The notes below the pieces were generated by a model that was not told the origin of the DNA, searched no databases, and saw only the letters and a list, made by a program, of their open reading frames with translations. The position numbers and the translations under genes are program-made. A DNA stretch of 64,000 nt, taken from Paenibacillus apiarius. Its GTDB lineage: Bacteria > Bacillota > Bacilli > Paenibacillales > Paenibacillaceae. The stretch's first letter is position 1. The number at the start of each line of letters is the position of its first letter. The stretch is taken from assembly GCF_017052585.1 (NCBI RefSeq), contig NZ_JAFFHZ010000001.1:3401001-3465000 (forward strand). Direction: 5' to 3'. Below are positions 46,721 through 55,237 of this stretch, piece after piece.

Positions 46721-47129
46721 ATTTTCATGGGATAATCTGTATATAAAAATTCTCTTTTCTTCAACTAATAAACAGCTAATAATCAAGTACCATGAATCTT
46801 CCTTAATTTTCTCACTTTATATCGTATCAATTGGTGCCTCTTGATTGTAATGGTAGCCCTCATAAGTTGTCGTTTTATACAAGCTTACTTTAAAGCTTAT
46901 CATCTTGCCTCAAAAAAACGCTTCTACTGACTTACAACTAAATTTAGTGAAACTTTATATTAAATGGAATAAAATATCTTGATTTACAATGTGAAACTAG
47001 GTATTTTTTTAGGTGTGGTATGGTATAAATGTATATTTTTACTTTTATCACTTTGGTGTTTATAACCAGACTATCAAGAGGAATATATATCATACCATGT
47101 AATATTTTAAAATAATGGGAGGATATTCT
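46721..47129. other. AT-rich region upstream of the bacteriocin-like gene
   Basis: About 400 bases, very AT-rich, with no long frame. A possible extended -10 (TGGTATAAA near 47020) lies about 110 bases before the short frame at 47130. I see no binding-site repeats. Confidence 0.4.
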
Positions 47130-47213
47130 ATGCCAAGTATTAGAGCACCTAGCGAATCAGATTTTACTTCTATGACTCATTTAAGAATAATAAAGGAGGA
47201 TGTAGGAAAATGA
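47130..47213 (+). CDS. Possible 27-residue leader or remnant peptide
   Basis: ATG 47130 has GGGAGG 8 bases upstream. The frame (MPSIRAPSESDFTSMTHLRI then IKEDVGK) ends at a TGA overlapping the next start (ATGA at 47210), which would couple translation. The N-terminal pattern IRAPSESDF resembles the start of GNAT acetyltransferases, so it may be a truncated acetyltransferase now acting as a leader frame, or simply a short coupled peptide. Confidence 0.35.
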   Translation: MPSIRAPSESDFTSMTHLRIIKEDVGK

Positions 47214-47694
47214 AGAAAAGTATCTATACCCGATTATTACTCGTTGCAATCAGTTGTATGTTATTAGTTCCAACAGTTTTGCTACAACAGACGAAGGAAA
47301 TAATTCGACTGGTGGAATTTATATTGATGAATTGAATAGAAAGTTTGTTATTAATGGTAACGGACAAGAAAATCTGCAGTTGTTCAACACCATTTCGGAA
47401 GATTGTACTCCAGTCGAAACGGTTACAGATGGTATAACTGTAACACATTGTGGCTGGAGAGATTATGATCATAATGGTGGAAAATGGAGGGCTAAAGCAT
47501 GGACGACTGCAATTAAGAATGACGTTCACCAATATCATTATACTCGTGCAAGAGTAGTTCATGCGATTTTTGGAAACACCATTTACGATTCGGAAAGAAA
47601 ATGGGGATATTCTAAAACTACAGCACAAACCGATTACGTAAAGGCAAGTGAACCTCTATTTTCTATGAGAACAAACTGGGGGTTCAAAGAGTAA
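47210..47694 (+). pseudogene. Lactococcin-972-like secreted protein, frameshifted
   Basis: ATG 47210 (site AGGAGGATGTAGG upstream) starts a signal peptide (MKKSIYTRLLLVAISCMLLV). Near 47272 one base is missing; adding it joins P(N/T)SFA, a cleavage site, to TTDEGNNSTGG in the next frame, which is open to 47694. The mature C-terminal part (WTTAIKNDVHQYHYTRARVV, then a Trp/Lys/Ser-rich stretch to the end) recalls the lactococcin-972 family, whose genes are likewise followed by an integral membrane protein pair and an ABC ATPase, as here. The two Cys residues in the middle are not typical. Family assignment is moderate. Confidence 0.55.
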
Positions 47695-47712
47695 GGAATA
47701 GATAGTTTATTA

Positions 47713-47750
47713 AAGTGTTCCACAGTAATGTACGTTACTGTGGAACATTT
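47713..47750 (+). terminator. Strong hairpin between bacteriocin-like gene and transporter
   Basis: TGTTCCACAGTAA (47716-47728) pairs perfectly over 13 bp with TTACTGTGGAACA (47735-47747) around TGTACG, followed by only three T. It may terminate partially, or protect the upstream mRNA. Confidence 0.7.
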
Positions 47751-47767
47751 ATACTAAGGATGAGAAT

Positions 47768-48784
47768 ATGGAAATAAGAGCTAAATTACCCTCGATTTTA
47801 CTTATTATTGTATTTACTGCCGTAGGTTTTTGTACGAACTGGGTGGCTTCGACTTTATTTGAGTATCAGCTATTAGAGAAGATTAGCCAAGGTTATGTAA
47901 GCAATTCAGCTATTTCTTTTTCGCTTCAAAATGCTGATTCAGCAGAAGTTAAGGACTTTGTGGATTACTTGAATCCGGGTGATATTCTATATAAATCTAT
48001 TAGTGAGAATTTCAAAGCGGTATTTTTTAAAGAGACCACGAGTCGAATGCCTCTAATCCAGGGGAGGTTTTTTACGAAGCAAGACTTTTTCTCTGGACAA
48101 AGCTTGGCCTTATTGGGGCAAGCGAAAAGAACTCAAATATTCACCAAGGGGGGAGTTCCATTATATAAATACGAAGGGCAAACCTATGAGGTTATTGGGA
48201 TTATAGGGATGGATACACTTAGTAAATTGGATGACATGATTATGGTGAATATTGATGGAATCCAAAATTTGGATAACAACGGAGTGTGGTCATTGGATGG
48301 AAGTGGAAAAGGGGACATAAATACTACTTTTGAAAAGCTGAAGGGTTATGCTATGAAGCAAGGCTGGACGATAAAGGAAATTGATTCATCTATAGAGGGA
48401 ACAAGGCGTTTCTTTCGCAATGAAAACATCTATCAGTTTATTTATTTTGCTGTTTTTTTTAGTTTTATCACTTGTGCAGCGGTCATTACCGCCTATTGGG
48501 TGGAAAGAAGAAAACATATCATCGCGATTCAGAAATTGTGCGGCTATAGTTCATTTCTGATATTTTGGGATTCTTTCAAGACATATTTCTTTATCTCTAT
48601 AATAAGTTATACCATTGGCATTCTGCTTGGTATATTCGCTTTATCGGCGAATTTAACGTTTATTTCTGAGTTGATTCCTGCGTATGTGACTACAATCTTA
48701 ACAGGGATGGCGTTTTGCATGTTACCTTTGGCATATTTCATGAGCAGATGGACCGATCGGGCAGTTAGGAGCGTTTCCAGATGA
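47768..48784 (+). CDS. Bacteriocin-associated MacB/FtsX-type membrane protein 1
   Basis: Permease of 338 residues: one N-terminal helix (LLIIVFTAVGFCTNWVASTL), an extracytoplasmic domain of about 190 residues (QGRFFTKQDFFSGQSLALLG, GQTYEVIGIIGMD) and three C-terminal helices, the MacB/FtsX layout. In lactococcin-972-type loci such proteins are annotated as bacteriocin-associated integral membrane proteins and are presumed to provide export or immunity. The ATG at 47768 follows AAGGATGAG. Its 3' end overlaps the next gene (ATGA). A deleted copy of its start is at 29.76 kb. Confidence 0.75.
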   Translation: MEIRAKLPSILLIIVFTAVGFCTNWVASTLFEYQLLEKISQGYVSNSAISFSLQNADSAEVKDFVDYLNPGDILYKSISENFKAVFFKETTSRMPLIQGRFFTKQDFFSGQSLALLGQAKRTQIFTKGGVPLYKYEGQTYEVIGIIGMDTLSKLDDMIMVNIDGIQNLDNNGVWSLDGSGKGDINTTFEKLKGYAMKQGWTIKEIDSSIEGTRRFFRNENIYQFIYFAVFFSFITCAAVITAYWVERRKHIIAIQKLCGYSSFLIFWDSFKTYFFISIISYTIGILLGIFALSANLTFISELIPAYVTTILTGMAFCMLPLAYFMSRWTDRAVRSVSR

Positions 48785-50067
48785 TGTTTTCAGAAGCACT
48801 AAAAAGTATAAAGAATACTAAAGTATTTACTAGTCTGATCATATTGCAATTTACTATATCATTTATTGTAGTTAATACAGTGTTTTACAACATTGAAAGC
48901 ATGCAAAATTCAAAACAGAAGTATGACGGAAAGTTGACAGAGAAAACAAGGTATCAAATATCGGATAATTTAGAAGGAAGTCAGCTTAATCAATTTTTTA
49001 AGAGTGACTATGGATTGAGTCACCTCAAAGGTTTTTATTCTGAACTAAACCAGGGTGAAGGATATACATTTTTAGAAACGATAATTCAGCCCATCTATGT
49101 TGCCAATTATACGGGTGCAGATATGTTTCGTGAAGGATATGAAAATGGCGATGATTTAGACAGTTATAACTACGAGAATGAAGGGATTACATATGCATTT
49201 ATAAAGGCCGTGATGCTCAACGAAAATGCATGGGATGAGTTCAAGCTGCGAGTGGGTCAAGGCAAAACATTTTCCTCAGATGAATATATTTTACCCCCTC
49301 ATGATTTTTCCCTTCCCGTTATTTTAGGTTACGAATACGCTTCTGATTATAAGTTGGGAGAGCGGTTGAGTATCATTCATTATACCAAGAAACTTACGAT
49401 GGAAGTGGTCGGTTTTCTGGAGCAAGATTCAGTCATGAGACGCAGGGACGGGAGTCTGATGTATCTGGATCGGTATGTGCTCCTTCCTGCTGTCATAGAT
49501 CCGAATGAGCCTGTCTCGGAAGAAGATCGATCGTTCCAAATGATTAATTATCTCAGTAAAGTAAACGGCACCATTCAAATGGCAGAAGGGTATTCTTTGG
49601 GCAGCTTCATTGCGGCGTTTGAACAGCTACGGCAAAAATATGATATGTTTGATTTTTCTGTTTGGGATGTATCGAATTGGGAAGTAAAATTACTGAAATT
49701 AACAGCCGGTAAAAGCATACATTTAATGATGTTGATTGGTTGGATTATGATTGGATTCGCTACCATCAGCTTATCCGTAATCATGACGACCAAACTGCAG
49801 CGAAACAAGCTTAATTATGGCATTCATTTGATGTGTGGCGGAACCATCCGCAATATGATGTCTTATGTATTTACAGAATGCTTCCTAATCTTTATCGTAT
49901 CTCATATTCTCGCATATTCCATTACGGCTATGCTATTTAGCAAAGCTGTTGGTTACAGTCTTTATTGGATTTTGTTCAGCAGTATTATCGTTATCGGAAG
50001 CTGTGTACAACCGCTGGTATATTTGTCGAAATTGAATATTGACACGATGCTAAGGAGGAAGGATTGA
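48781..50067 (+). CDS. Bacteriocin-associated MacB/FtsX-type membrane protein 2
   Basis: Protein of 428 residues with the same plan as its neighbour: an N-terminal helix (FTSLIILQFTISFIVVNTVF), a large extracytoplasmic domain, then three helices (IHLMMLIGWIMIGFATISLS, MSYVFTECFLIFIVSHILAY, LYWILFSSIIVIGSCV). Start and stop overlap with genes on both sides, so the three transporter genes form one unit. With the first permease it likely forms the heterodimeric membrane part of a MacB-like ABC complex. Confidence 0.75.
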   Translation: MMFSEALKSIKNTKVFTSLIILQFTISFIVVNTVFYNIESMQNSKQKYDGKLTEKTRYQISDNLEGSQLNQFFKSDYGLSHLKGFYSELNQGEGYTFLETIIQPIYVANYTGADMFREGYENGDDLDSYNYENEGITYAFIKAVMLNENAWDEFKLRVGQGKTFSSDEYILPPHDFSLPVILGYEYASDYKLGERLSIIHYTKKLTMEVVGFLEQDSVMRRRDGSLMYLDRYVLLPAVIDPNEPVSEEDRSFQMINYLSKVNGTIQMAEGYSLGSFIAAFEQLRQKYDMFDFSVWDVSNWEVKLLKLTAGKSIHLMMLIGWIMIGFATISLSVIMTTKLQRNKLNYGIHLMCGGTIRNMMSYVFTECFLIFIVSHILAYSITAMLFSKAVGYSLYWILFSSIIVIGSCVQPLVYLSKLNIDTMLRRKD

Positions 50068-50741
50068 TGTCGAAAATCGTATTAGAACATGCAGCAAAAA
50101 CATACGGGCACGGTGATGCAGCTGTGAGTGCATTAGTTGATGTAAATCTAGAAATTGAGAGTGGAGAGATGGTTGCGATAATGGGACGGAGTGGTTCAGG
50201 TAAATCTACTTTACTGAATATACTGGGCGGGCTGACTTCGCTGGATCAAGGAGAATATTATTTTGATGGAGAAAAGATTAACTTTGAGCGGCCCAATCAA
50301 CTCAGCCGTTTTCGGCGCAATCATATTGGATTTATAGTACAACATTATGCGCTTATATATGATCGAACGGTGTTTGACAATGTCGCACTGCCTCTTAAAT
50401 ACAATAAACGTTCAAAGACTGATATTACTGCCAGCGTATCGAAGGTTCTTAAAGATGTAGGGATTTATGACTTGAGAAATCGGTATCCTTCTGAGTGTTC
50501 AGGAGGACAATGCCAGCGGACTGCCATCGCGAGAGCCATTGTTAATGATGCGGATGTTTTGTTGGCCGACGAGCCTACGGGAGCTTTGGATGAGAACACA
50601 GAAAGTTCCATAATGGAGCTCTTCCATTCGCTTCATAAACAAGGAAAAACAATTGTTATGGTTACGCATGATACGGATATTGCCGGACAATGTGCACGAA
50701 TCATTGACATGAATGATGGTATGGCCAATCCGAGACCATAG
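50067..50741 (+). CDS. ABC transporter ATPase (MacB/LolD type)
   Basis: ATPase of 224 residues. Walker A is GRSGSGKST, Q-loop region is IGFIVQHYALI, signature is SGGQCQRTAIARA, Walker B is VLLADEPTGALD and the H-loop is VTHD. ATG 50067 overlaps the previous stop (TGATG) with AAGGAGG at 50052-50058. It powers the two FtsX-type permeases. A decayed copy lies at 29.8-32.6 kb, split by an IS21-type element. Confidence 0.9.
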   Translation: MSKIVLEHAAKTYGHGDAAVSALVDVNLEIESGEMVAIMGRSGSGKSTLLNILGGLTSLDQGEYYFDGEKINFERPNQLSRFRRNHIGFIVQHYALIYDRTVFDNVALPLKYNKRSKTDITASVSKVLKDVGIYDLRNRYPSECSGGQCQRTAIARAIVNDADVLLADEPTGALDENTESSIMELFHSLHKQGKTIVMVTHDTDIAGQCARIIDMNDGMANPRP

Positions 50742-50842
50742 ATTAATGTCCGAAGTTTACATGATTTTCGAAGTGCGTAGTCAGGTGCTGCGCATATTTT
50801 CTTTTTTCACCTAAGGAAGGAAAACAAGATGAGGGAGGAAGC

Positions 50843-52183
50843 ATGAAAAGAATCATCATTATGCTGCTGATAGGATCATTACTTATACTAGGATGCACCC
50901 AAAAAGAATCAGAAGATATGGATGCTGCTAGTGAAACTCTTAAGGTTATGTACCATGACGAAAAGTCTTTTTATAAGGATTACGGGATGCTGTTTTCTTC
51001 AAAATTTCCAAATTTACAAGTTGAAGTAATTCCAACAAACGGTGTGTTGAACCAAGAAAATGATCTTGTTAGTGAAATGCGCAAACTAATTCAGGAAAAG
51101 AGTCCTGATGTTCTTATGTTAAGTCCAATTACATACGAGCAATTTGCGAACGAAGGCATTTTGTATAATTTGGATGCACTGATAAAACAGGATAACTTTG
51201 ACATAGACGGTATATTGCCGCAATCTATTGAGTTAATAAAAGGACTTAGTAATGGGGAGCTATTCGGATTAGCGCCGTTCTTTAACAGTATGGCCGTTTT
51301 TTATAACAAAGATTTATTCGATCAGTTTCATATTCCGTATCCGGAAGATCAGATGAGCATAGACCGTTTTTTTGAAATCACTCATCTATTTGGGAATCAA
51401 TATTCTGATGAAGTCCAGATTTACGGTACAGATAACGTGTTTAATAACAACTTTTTTAGATTTATCGAATTATACGGAAACTCCTTGGGGTTAAGATTAG
51501 TAGATAGGAAAGAACAGAAAGTGACCTTCAACACAGAAGCCTGGACAAAGTTTGTTGATCGTACGATACAAAGTGTTAAAAATGGAGCTATTTACACTGG
51601 ACCAAGCCAGCCATCGGAAGTTCAATCATATGAAGAGTCTTTGTTCAGTCAGCCATTCATAGCTGGTAAAGTAGCAATGACCATAGATTATTATTCTTTT
51701 GTACATCAATTAAAAGAGGCGAAGCAGCGTTCAAAGAGCGAAACGTTCCCAAATTGGGACGTGGTTACCTTTCCTGTGGACATGACCTCGCCCGGTACCA
51801 CGAGCTCCGCAAATCCCGGCATTATATTTTCTATTAATAGTAAAGCTTCAAACATAAAGGCAGCATGGAAATTTATACAGTATATTCATAGTGATGAATT
51901 TGCAAAAGCAATCTCTAAAGCATCTAAAAATGTGCTGCACGTTAGAACGAAATACATTCCAATTGATGAAGGGCATCACATGGAAGCTTTTTATAAATTA
52001 AAATGGAACCCGATTTCGACTGGATACAGTAAAATTCCTCCTGAGTTTTGGAAAAAGTTTAGAGAGATGGCAGAGTTAGAAATCGCTCAATTGTTAGAGG
52101 GAAAGGCTAGTACAGAAGAGGCTGTAAAACGAATAGAGGACCAAGGGAATGAACTTATGAAGATGGAGTTGCAAAAAAAGTGA
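50843..52183 (+). CDS. Extracellular solute-binding lipoprotein next to bacteriocin transporter
   Basis: Binding protein of 446 residues. Lipobox region is LLILGC; mature motifs LKVMYHDEKSFYKDYGMLFS, PDVLMLSPITYEQFA and SMAVFYNKDLFDQFHIPYPE. GGGAGGAAGC precedes the ATG. It follows the ABC ATPase by 100 bases. It is a paralogue of 38511-39851 (same length, parallel motifs). A sugar-type binding protein in a peptide-exporter operon is unusual; it could capture a peptide or the bacteriocin itself (speculation). Confidence 0.8.
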   Translation: MKRIIIMLLIGSLLILGCTQKESEDMDAASETLKVMYHDEKSFYKDYGMLFSSKFPNLQVEVIPTNGVLNQENDLVSEMRKLIQEKSPDVLMLSPITYEQFANEGILYNLDALIKQDNFDIDGILPQSIELIKGLSNGELFGLAPFFNSMAVFYNKDLFDQFHIPYPEDQMSIDRFFEITHLFGNQYSDEVQIYGTDNVFNNNFFRFIELYGNSLGLRLVDRKEQKVTFNTEAWTKFVDRTIQSVKNGAIYTGPSQPSEVQSYEESLFSQPFIAGKVAMTIDYYSFVHQLKEAKQRSKSETFPNWDVVTFPVDMTSPGTTSSANPGIIFSINSKASNIKAAWKFIQYIHSDEFAKAISKASKNVLHVRTKYIPIDEGHHMEAFYKLKWNPISTGYSKIPPEFWKKFREMAELEIAQLLEGKASTEEAVKRIEDQGNELMKMELQKK

Positions 52184-52286
52184 CCAACCATACTTATCCT
52201 TTGGGACACAGCAGTAACGAAGTAATTAAAATTGCTTATAATCTTTTAGAAAGAGCGGATGGATACCAACCATCTAATTAGTTCTA

Positions 52287-52544
52287 ATGAATAGACTTAT
52301 TAAAACATGCAAATACCTAACCGCTTTAGGTGTAATCATCTTTGGAGCATTGGCTGTCTTTATAAAAGGAGATAAAGTCATATACTTGGGCTTAATGACA
52401 CTGTGCATGTCTCTGCATGTTTTCTCTCAGGCGTTCGATTTGCATATAAGGAAGCAAAATAGAGTACAGGAAGTCACTTCGTTTCTAGTGGGAGCTTTAA
52501 TATTCATCATTTCAATGCTGATTATCTTCGAGATCATGAACTGA
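52287..52544 (+). CDS. Small membrane protein (85 aa), possible immunity protein
   Basis: Three hydrophobic segments (YLTALGVIIFGALAVFI, VIYLGLMTLCMSLHVFSQAF, LVGALIFIISMLIIFEIM). No good ribosome-binding site precedes ATG 52287, but a GATGGATACCAACCATC hairpin is conserved in front of both this gene and its broken copy at 33249. Being last in a bacteriocin-type locus, an immunity role is plausible, not shown. Confidence 0.55.
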   Translation: MNRLIKTCKYLTALGVIIFGALAVFIKGDKVIYLGLMTLCMSLHVFSQAFDLHIRKQNRVQEVTSFLVGALIFIISMLIIFEIMN

Positions 52545-52548
52545 TACC

Positions 52549-52589
52549 CAACATGCCCTAGCTTTGCAAGCAGGGCATGTTGTTTTTCC
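52549..52589 (+). terminator. Terminator of the bacteriocin locus
   Basis: CAACATGCCCT pairs exactly with AGGGCATGTTG, then five T. Confidence 0.9.
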
Positions 52590-52678
52590 TGCGTCCACAA
52601 AATAATGAAGCAAAATGGAACGAAAAGTGTTATTATGGAATATAAGTAAATTATTTTTGCCGCTCTAACGACAAGCCG

Positions 52679-53092
52679 TCATTCCTTGGCGCTCCTTTCG
52701 TCCTCCTCACTTAACTCCTTGAATTTCAGTATGGCTCTGCGGAATGCGCCCGGGACAGGCACTCCCAGCTTGATTCCGTTCTCTAAGATGCTGATCAGAC
52801 CGTTAGCAATATAGAAATAAGTGGCCGCGTCCTGAAAGTAATGCGTCTGGCCCAGTACCAAATCAATGTGATGCGCAATCGCAATCAACAAATACATAAA
52901 GATTTTTCTTGCAATGCCGATCAGGGCTGACTTGCTATGCAATTCACCTCTTACTTTCGATATGACGATCCCCGCAATCGAGTCGATGACAACGATAACT
53001 GTGAGTACCTGCAACAATGAGTTCCATTCGCCGTATAAAATGCTGATGCCGCCGCCCATAATTGCCGCCATGCATTCCAATACACTCTCCAT
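52679..53092 (-). CDS. Phage-type holin family protein (137 aa)
   Basis: Four hydrophobic stretches (LLQVLTVIVVIDSIAGIVIS, KIFMYLLIAIAHHIDLVLG, ATYFYIANGLISILENGIKL) and a charged C-terminal tail (LKFKELSEEDERSAKE). This is the pattern of the toxin-secretion/phage-lysis holin family (TcdE/BhlA-like; Phage_holin_4). GGGAGG precedes ATG 53092. No endolysin or phage structural gene is near. It is divergent from a split sigma factor, echoing the tcdR/tcdE and uviA/uviB pairings, so it may release a protein under control of that factor. Confidence 0.82.
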   Translation of the reverse strand: MESVLECMAAIMGGGISILYGEWNSLLQVLTVIVVIDSIAGIVISKVRGELHSKSALIGIARKIFMYLLIAIAHHIDLVLGQTHYFQDAATYFYIANGLISILENGIKLGVPVPGAFRRAILKFKELSEEDERSAKE

Positions 53093-53255
53093 ACTTCAAA
53101 CCTCCCTTATCAGTAGGATGTACACATATAGGAGATGAGTCAGACCGATCTACAACCATCCGCGAGTTTTGAAGTATGAACATATATGAGGTTGTAAAAA
53201 CATTCTATATATTCCCTTAATTTATGAGAGGATGATATTTATGGAGGTGATTAGG

Positions 53256-53600
53256 ATGTCTTCTGTGCCTACTTATCGTCATTATCAGCAGGAGTTAAGG
53301 AGGATCGCATGGAGACTTCAGTATCGTGCCAGAGTGAAGCACACAAGGGAAATGGCTTTGAAAATTGAAATTGTCATGGGCTCAAATTTCACGGAACAAT
53401 CGGATTCCAAGCTATTTATTCATGAGCTGCTAAGCTCCCTTACATCCGACAAGGCCAGGCATATTATAAGCGAAATATATATTCACGACAAAAGCGAAAA
53501 GGAAGTGGCGCTAGACATGCAATTAACCCAGCAGGGGGTGAATAAATGGAAAAGGAATTCCCTCAAAACGTTATCACAGAAACTGAATTCCTGGAGTTGA
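53256..53600 (+). CDS. Sigma-factor region-4-type subunit
   Basis: Protein of 114 residues whose C-terminal half is a sigma-70 region 4 helix-turn-helix (LTSDKARHIISEIYIHDKSE, KEVALDMQLTQQGVNKWKRN). A normal region 2 is lacking. The perfect GGAGGTGA at 53243-53250 fixes ATG 53256. Its 3' end overlaps the next gene by 55 bases. The pair resembles the two-part SigO/RsoA sigma factor of Bacillus subtilis, where -35 recognition and core binding sit on separate proteins (analogy). Confidence 0.65.
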   Translation: MSSVPTYRHYQQELRRIAWRLQYRARVKHTREMALKIEIVMGSNFTEQSDSKLFIHELLSSLTSDKARHIISEIYIHDKSEKEVALDMQLTQQGVNKWKRNSLKTLSQKLNSWS

Positions 53601-53770
53601 TTCAGAGAGCGCAGGGCGATGACAAGGAGGCCATGTTACAAATTATCGAGCTCTACGAACAGGAGATGATCGATCTTAGCCGCTACATTAAAATGCCGAA
53701 GGAAGATGCGCTGCAGGCCATGATAACCGGATTAATCGAACTCATTAAAAGGGGAAGAACGAATGTATAA
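53546..53770 (+). CDS. Sigma-factor region-2-type subunit
   Basis: Protein of 74 residues reading like a minimal sigma region 2: FLELIQRAQGDDKEAMLQII then ELYEQEMIDLSRYIKMPKED with ALQAMITGLIELI. AGGGGGTG precedes the ATG inside the upstream frame, so translation is coupled. It would bind core polymerase as the RsoA-like partner of the region-4 protein (inference). The alternative is an HTH_16-type small regulator. Confidence 0.6.
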   Translation: MEKEFPQNVITETEFLELIQRAQGDDKEAMLQIIELYEQEMIDLSRYIKMPKEDALQAMITGLIELIKRGRTNV

Positions 53771-53780
53771 TTATATGTGA

Positions 53781-53820
53781 GAAGGCCTTCAGCTGACGTT
53801 GGGGGCCTTTATTTATTTTA
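53781..53820 (+). terminator. Terminator of the split sigma genes
   Basis: AAGGCC-TTCAGC pairs with GTTGGG-GGCCTT (with wobble) followed by a T-rich run. Confidence 0.7.
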
Positions 53821-53922
53821 AGCGCTGTGAACCGCTAAAAAGGTTGCGGAGCCTGCTTTTTAAGCCGCCGAATTTCCAAAAATTGATTGACTGGAAGGAA
53901 TGCTTATGCTAGTTTAATAATT

Positions 53923-53941
53923 GATAATGATTATCATTTTC
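53923..53941. promoter_or_regulatory. Fur box upstream of the Btr-like gene
   Basis: GATAATGATTATCATTTTC matches the classical Fur consensus, with two overlapping 7-1-7 inverted repeats (TGATAATGATTATCA core). It lies about 60 bases before the GTG start, so iron would repress the regulator gene. Confidence 0.9.
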
Positions 53942-54002
53942 ATACAATAGCAACATCAATTTCATAAGCTGCTCATGGTTTATAACCAAAAGGAGGTTCC
54001 TC

Positions 54003-55220
54003 GTGCTTTCAAAAAAAGAGCTGCAGACAGACAAAAGCTTGTTCACGCCGGGCCGGAATCGCAAAACGAATCTGATGGAGATCAGGGAATTCATGGATCA
54101 GCACTATAATGAACCGCTTTCGATTGGACAACTGGCACAGATGGCGAACATCAGTCCCAAATATTTTGTTGATCTCTTCAAGAAAACATATGGGCAAAGC
54201 GCCATGGACTATTTGACGGATCTGCGCATCAATCGCGCAAAGCGTTATTTGGCCGAATCGGGCGAGCGCCTGCGGGATATCGCCTTGAAGGTGGGATATA
54301 AGGACGAATTTTACTTTAGCCGCAAATTCAAGAAGGAGGTTGGCGTGTCTCCGTCTGACTTTGTGAAAAACTCCAGGCGATCGATAGCTGCGTGCTCCTC
54401 TTCGGTTACAGGACAACTGCTTGCTCTGGATGTCATGCCGGCAGCAGCGCCGCTTGATCCGAAGTGGACCCCCTATTACTATAACGCCTATCGTACGCAG
54501 ATTAAGTCCCACCTGAAGCTTACTGATCCCTACACCAATTGGACATTCGAGGTGAATCTGAACAAGCTCGTTCAGGGGCGTCCCGATGCCATTATCGGAA
54601 CCGACCAGCTGTACCCCTTCGAGAAGACAAAACTGATGGACATCGCGCCGTCTCTCATTGTTCCGGCAGACGCCGGTTGGCGGGACCAGCTGCGGATGAT
54701 TGCCCGATTTTTGGATAGGGAAGATAAGGCGGAGCAATGGATACAACGATATGAACAGAGAGTCCAGTCTGCTCGGCCGCAGATTGACAGAGTGCTGGGA
54801 CAGGACAAAATGTTAGCCTTGCGCATCTATGGGCAAAGCATCCATGTCTATGGGAACCGCGGGTTGGAGGACGTTCTCTACCAAGACCTCAAGCTTGAAG
54901 CAGCTTGCCGGAGAGCTACGTCCTGCAGCATGCAGCTGACGCTGGAGCAAGTGTCTGAGCTGAACCCGGACAGGATTCTGGTCTTGGTGTGTCCCGAGGC
55001 AGCATCCCGGGCATACTGGCTGGCGCTGCAGCATTCAGCCGGGTGGCGTCAGCTGAAAGCGGTAAAAAGCAGACACGTGTACCCCATCACATCCGATCCG
55101 TGGTTCGAGTATTCGGCGGTTGCGATCATGAGGATGCTGGATGAAGCACTGCTCCTGTTTACAGGAAATTGTCCAAATGGATTTCTGGATAATGGCTATG
55201 GTGAATCGTTCGCCACATGA
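54003..55220 (+). CDS. btr: Btr-like AraC regulator fused to siderophore-binding domain
   Basis: Protein of 405 residues. Residues about 20-125 hold two AraC-type helix-turn-helix motifs (EPLSIGQLAQMANISPKYFV, GERLRDIALKVGYKDEFYFS). The rest, about 130-390, is a FeuA-like substrate-binding domain (GRPDAIIGTDQLYPF, MLALRIYGQSIHVYG, LNPDRILVLVCPEAASR) without signal peptide, so it acts in the cytosol. In B. subtilis, Btr binds ferric bacillibactin and activates uptake genes. The start is GTG 54003 with AAAGGAGG at 53989-53996. Confidence 0.85.
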   Translation: MLSKKELQTDKSLFTPGRNRKTNLMEIREFMDQHYNEPLSIGQLAQMANISPKYFVDLFKKTYGQSAMDYLTDLRINRAKRYLAESGERLRDIALKVGYKDEFYFSRKFKKEVGVSPSDFVKNSRRSIAACSSSVTGQLLALDVMPAAAPLDPKWTPYYYNAYRTQIKSHLKLTDPYTNWTFEVNLNKLVQGRPDAIIGTDQLYPFEKTKLMDIAPSLIVPADAGWRDQLRMIARFLDREDKAEQWIQRYEQRVQSARPQIDRVLGQDKMLALRIYGQSIHVYGNRGLEDVLYQDLKLEAACRRATSCSMQLTLEQVSELNPDRILVLVCPEAASRAYWLALQHSAGWRQLKAVKSRHVYPITSDPWFEYSAVAIMRMLDEALLLFTGNCPNGFLDNGYGESFAT

Positions 55221-55237
55221 TTTATACTCAAGCCAAT

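Noticed and set aside
53781..53820. Hairpin as an attachment site next to the holin and sigma genes
   Set aside because: It ends in a T-rich run directly after a stop codon and is best explained as a terminator; no tRNA or integrase is nearby.
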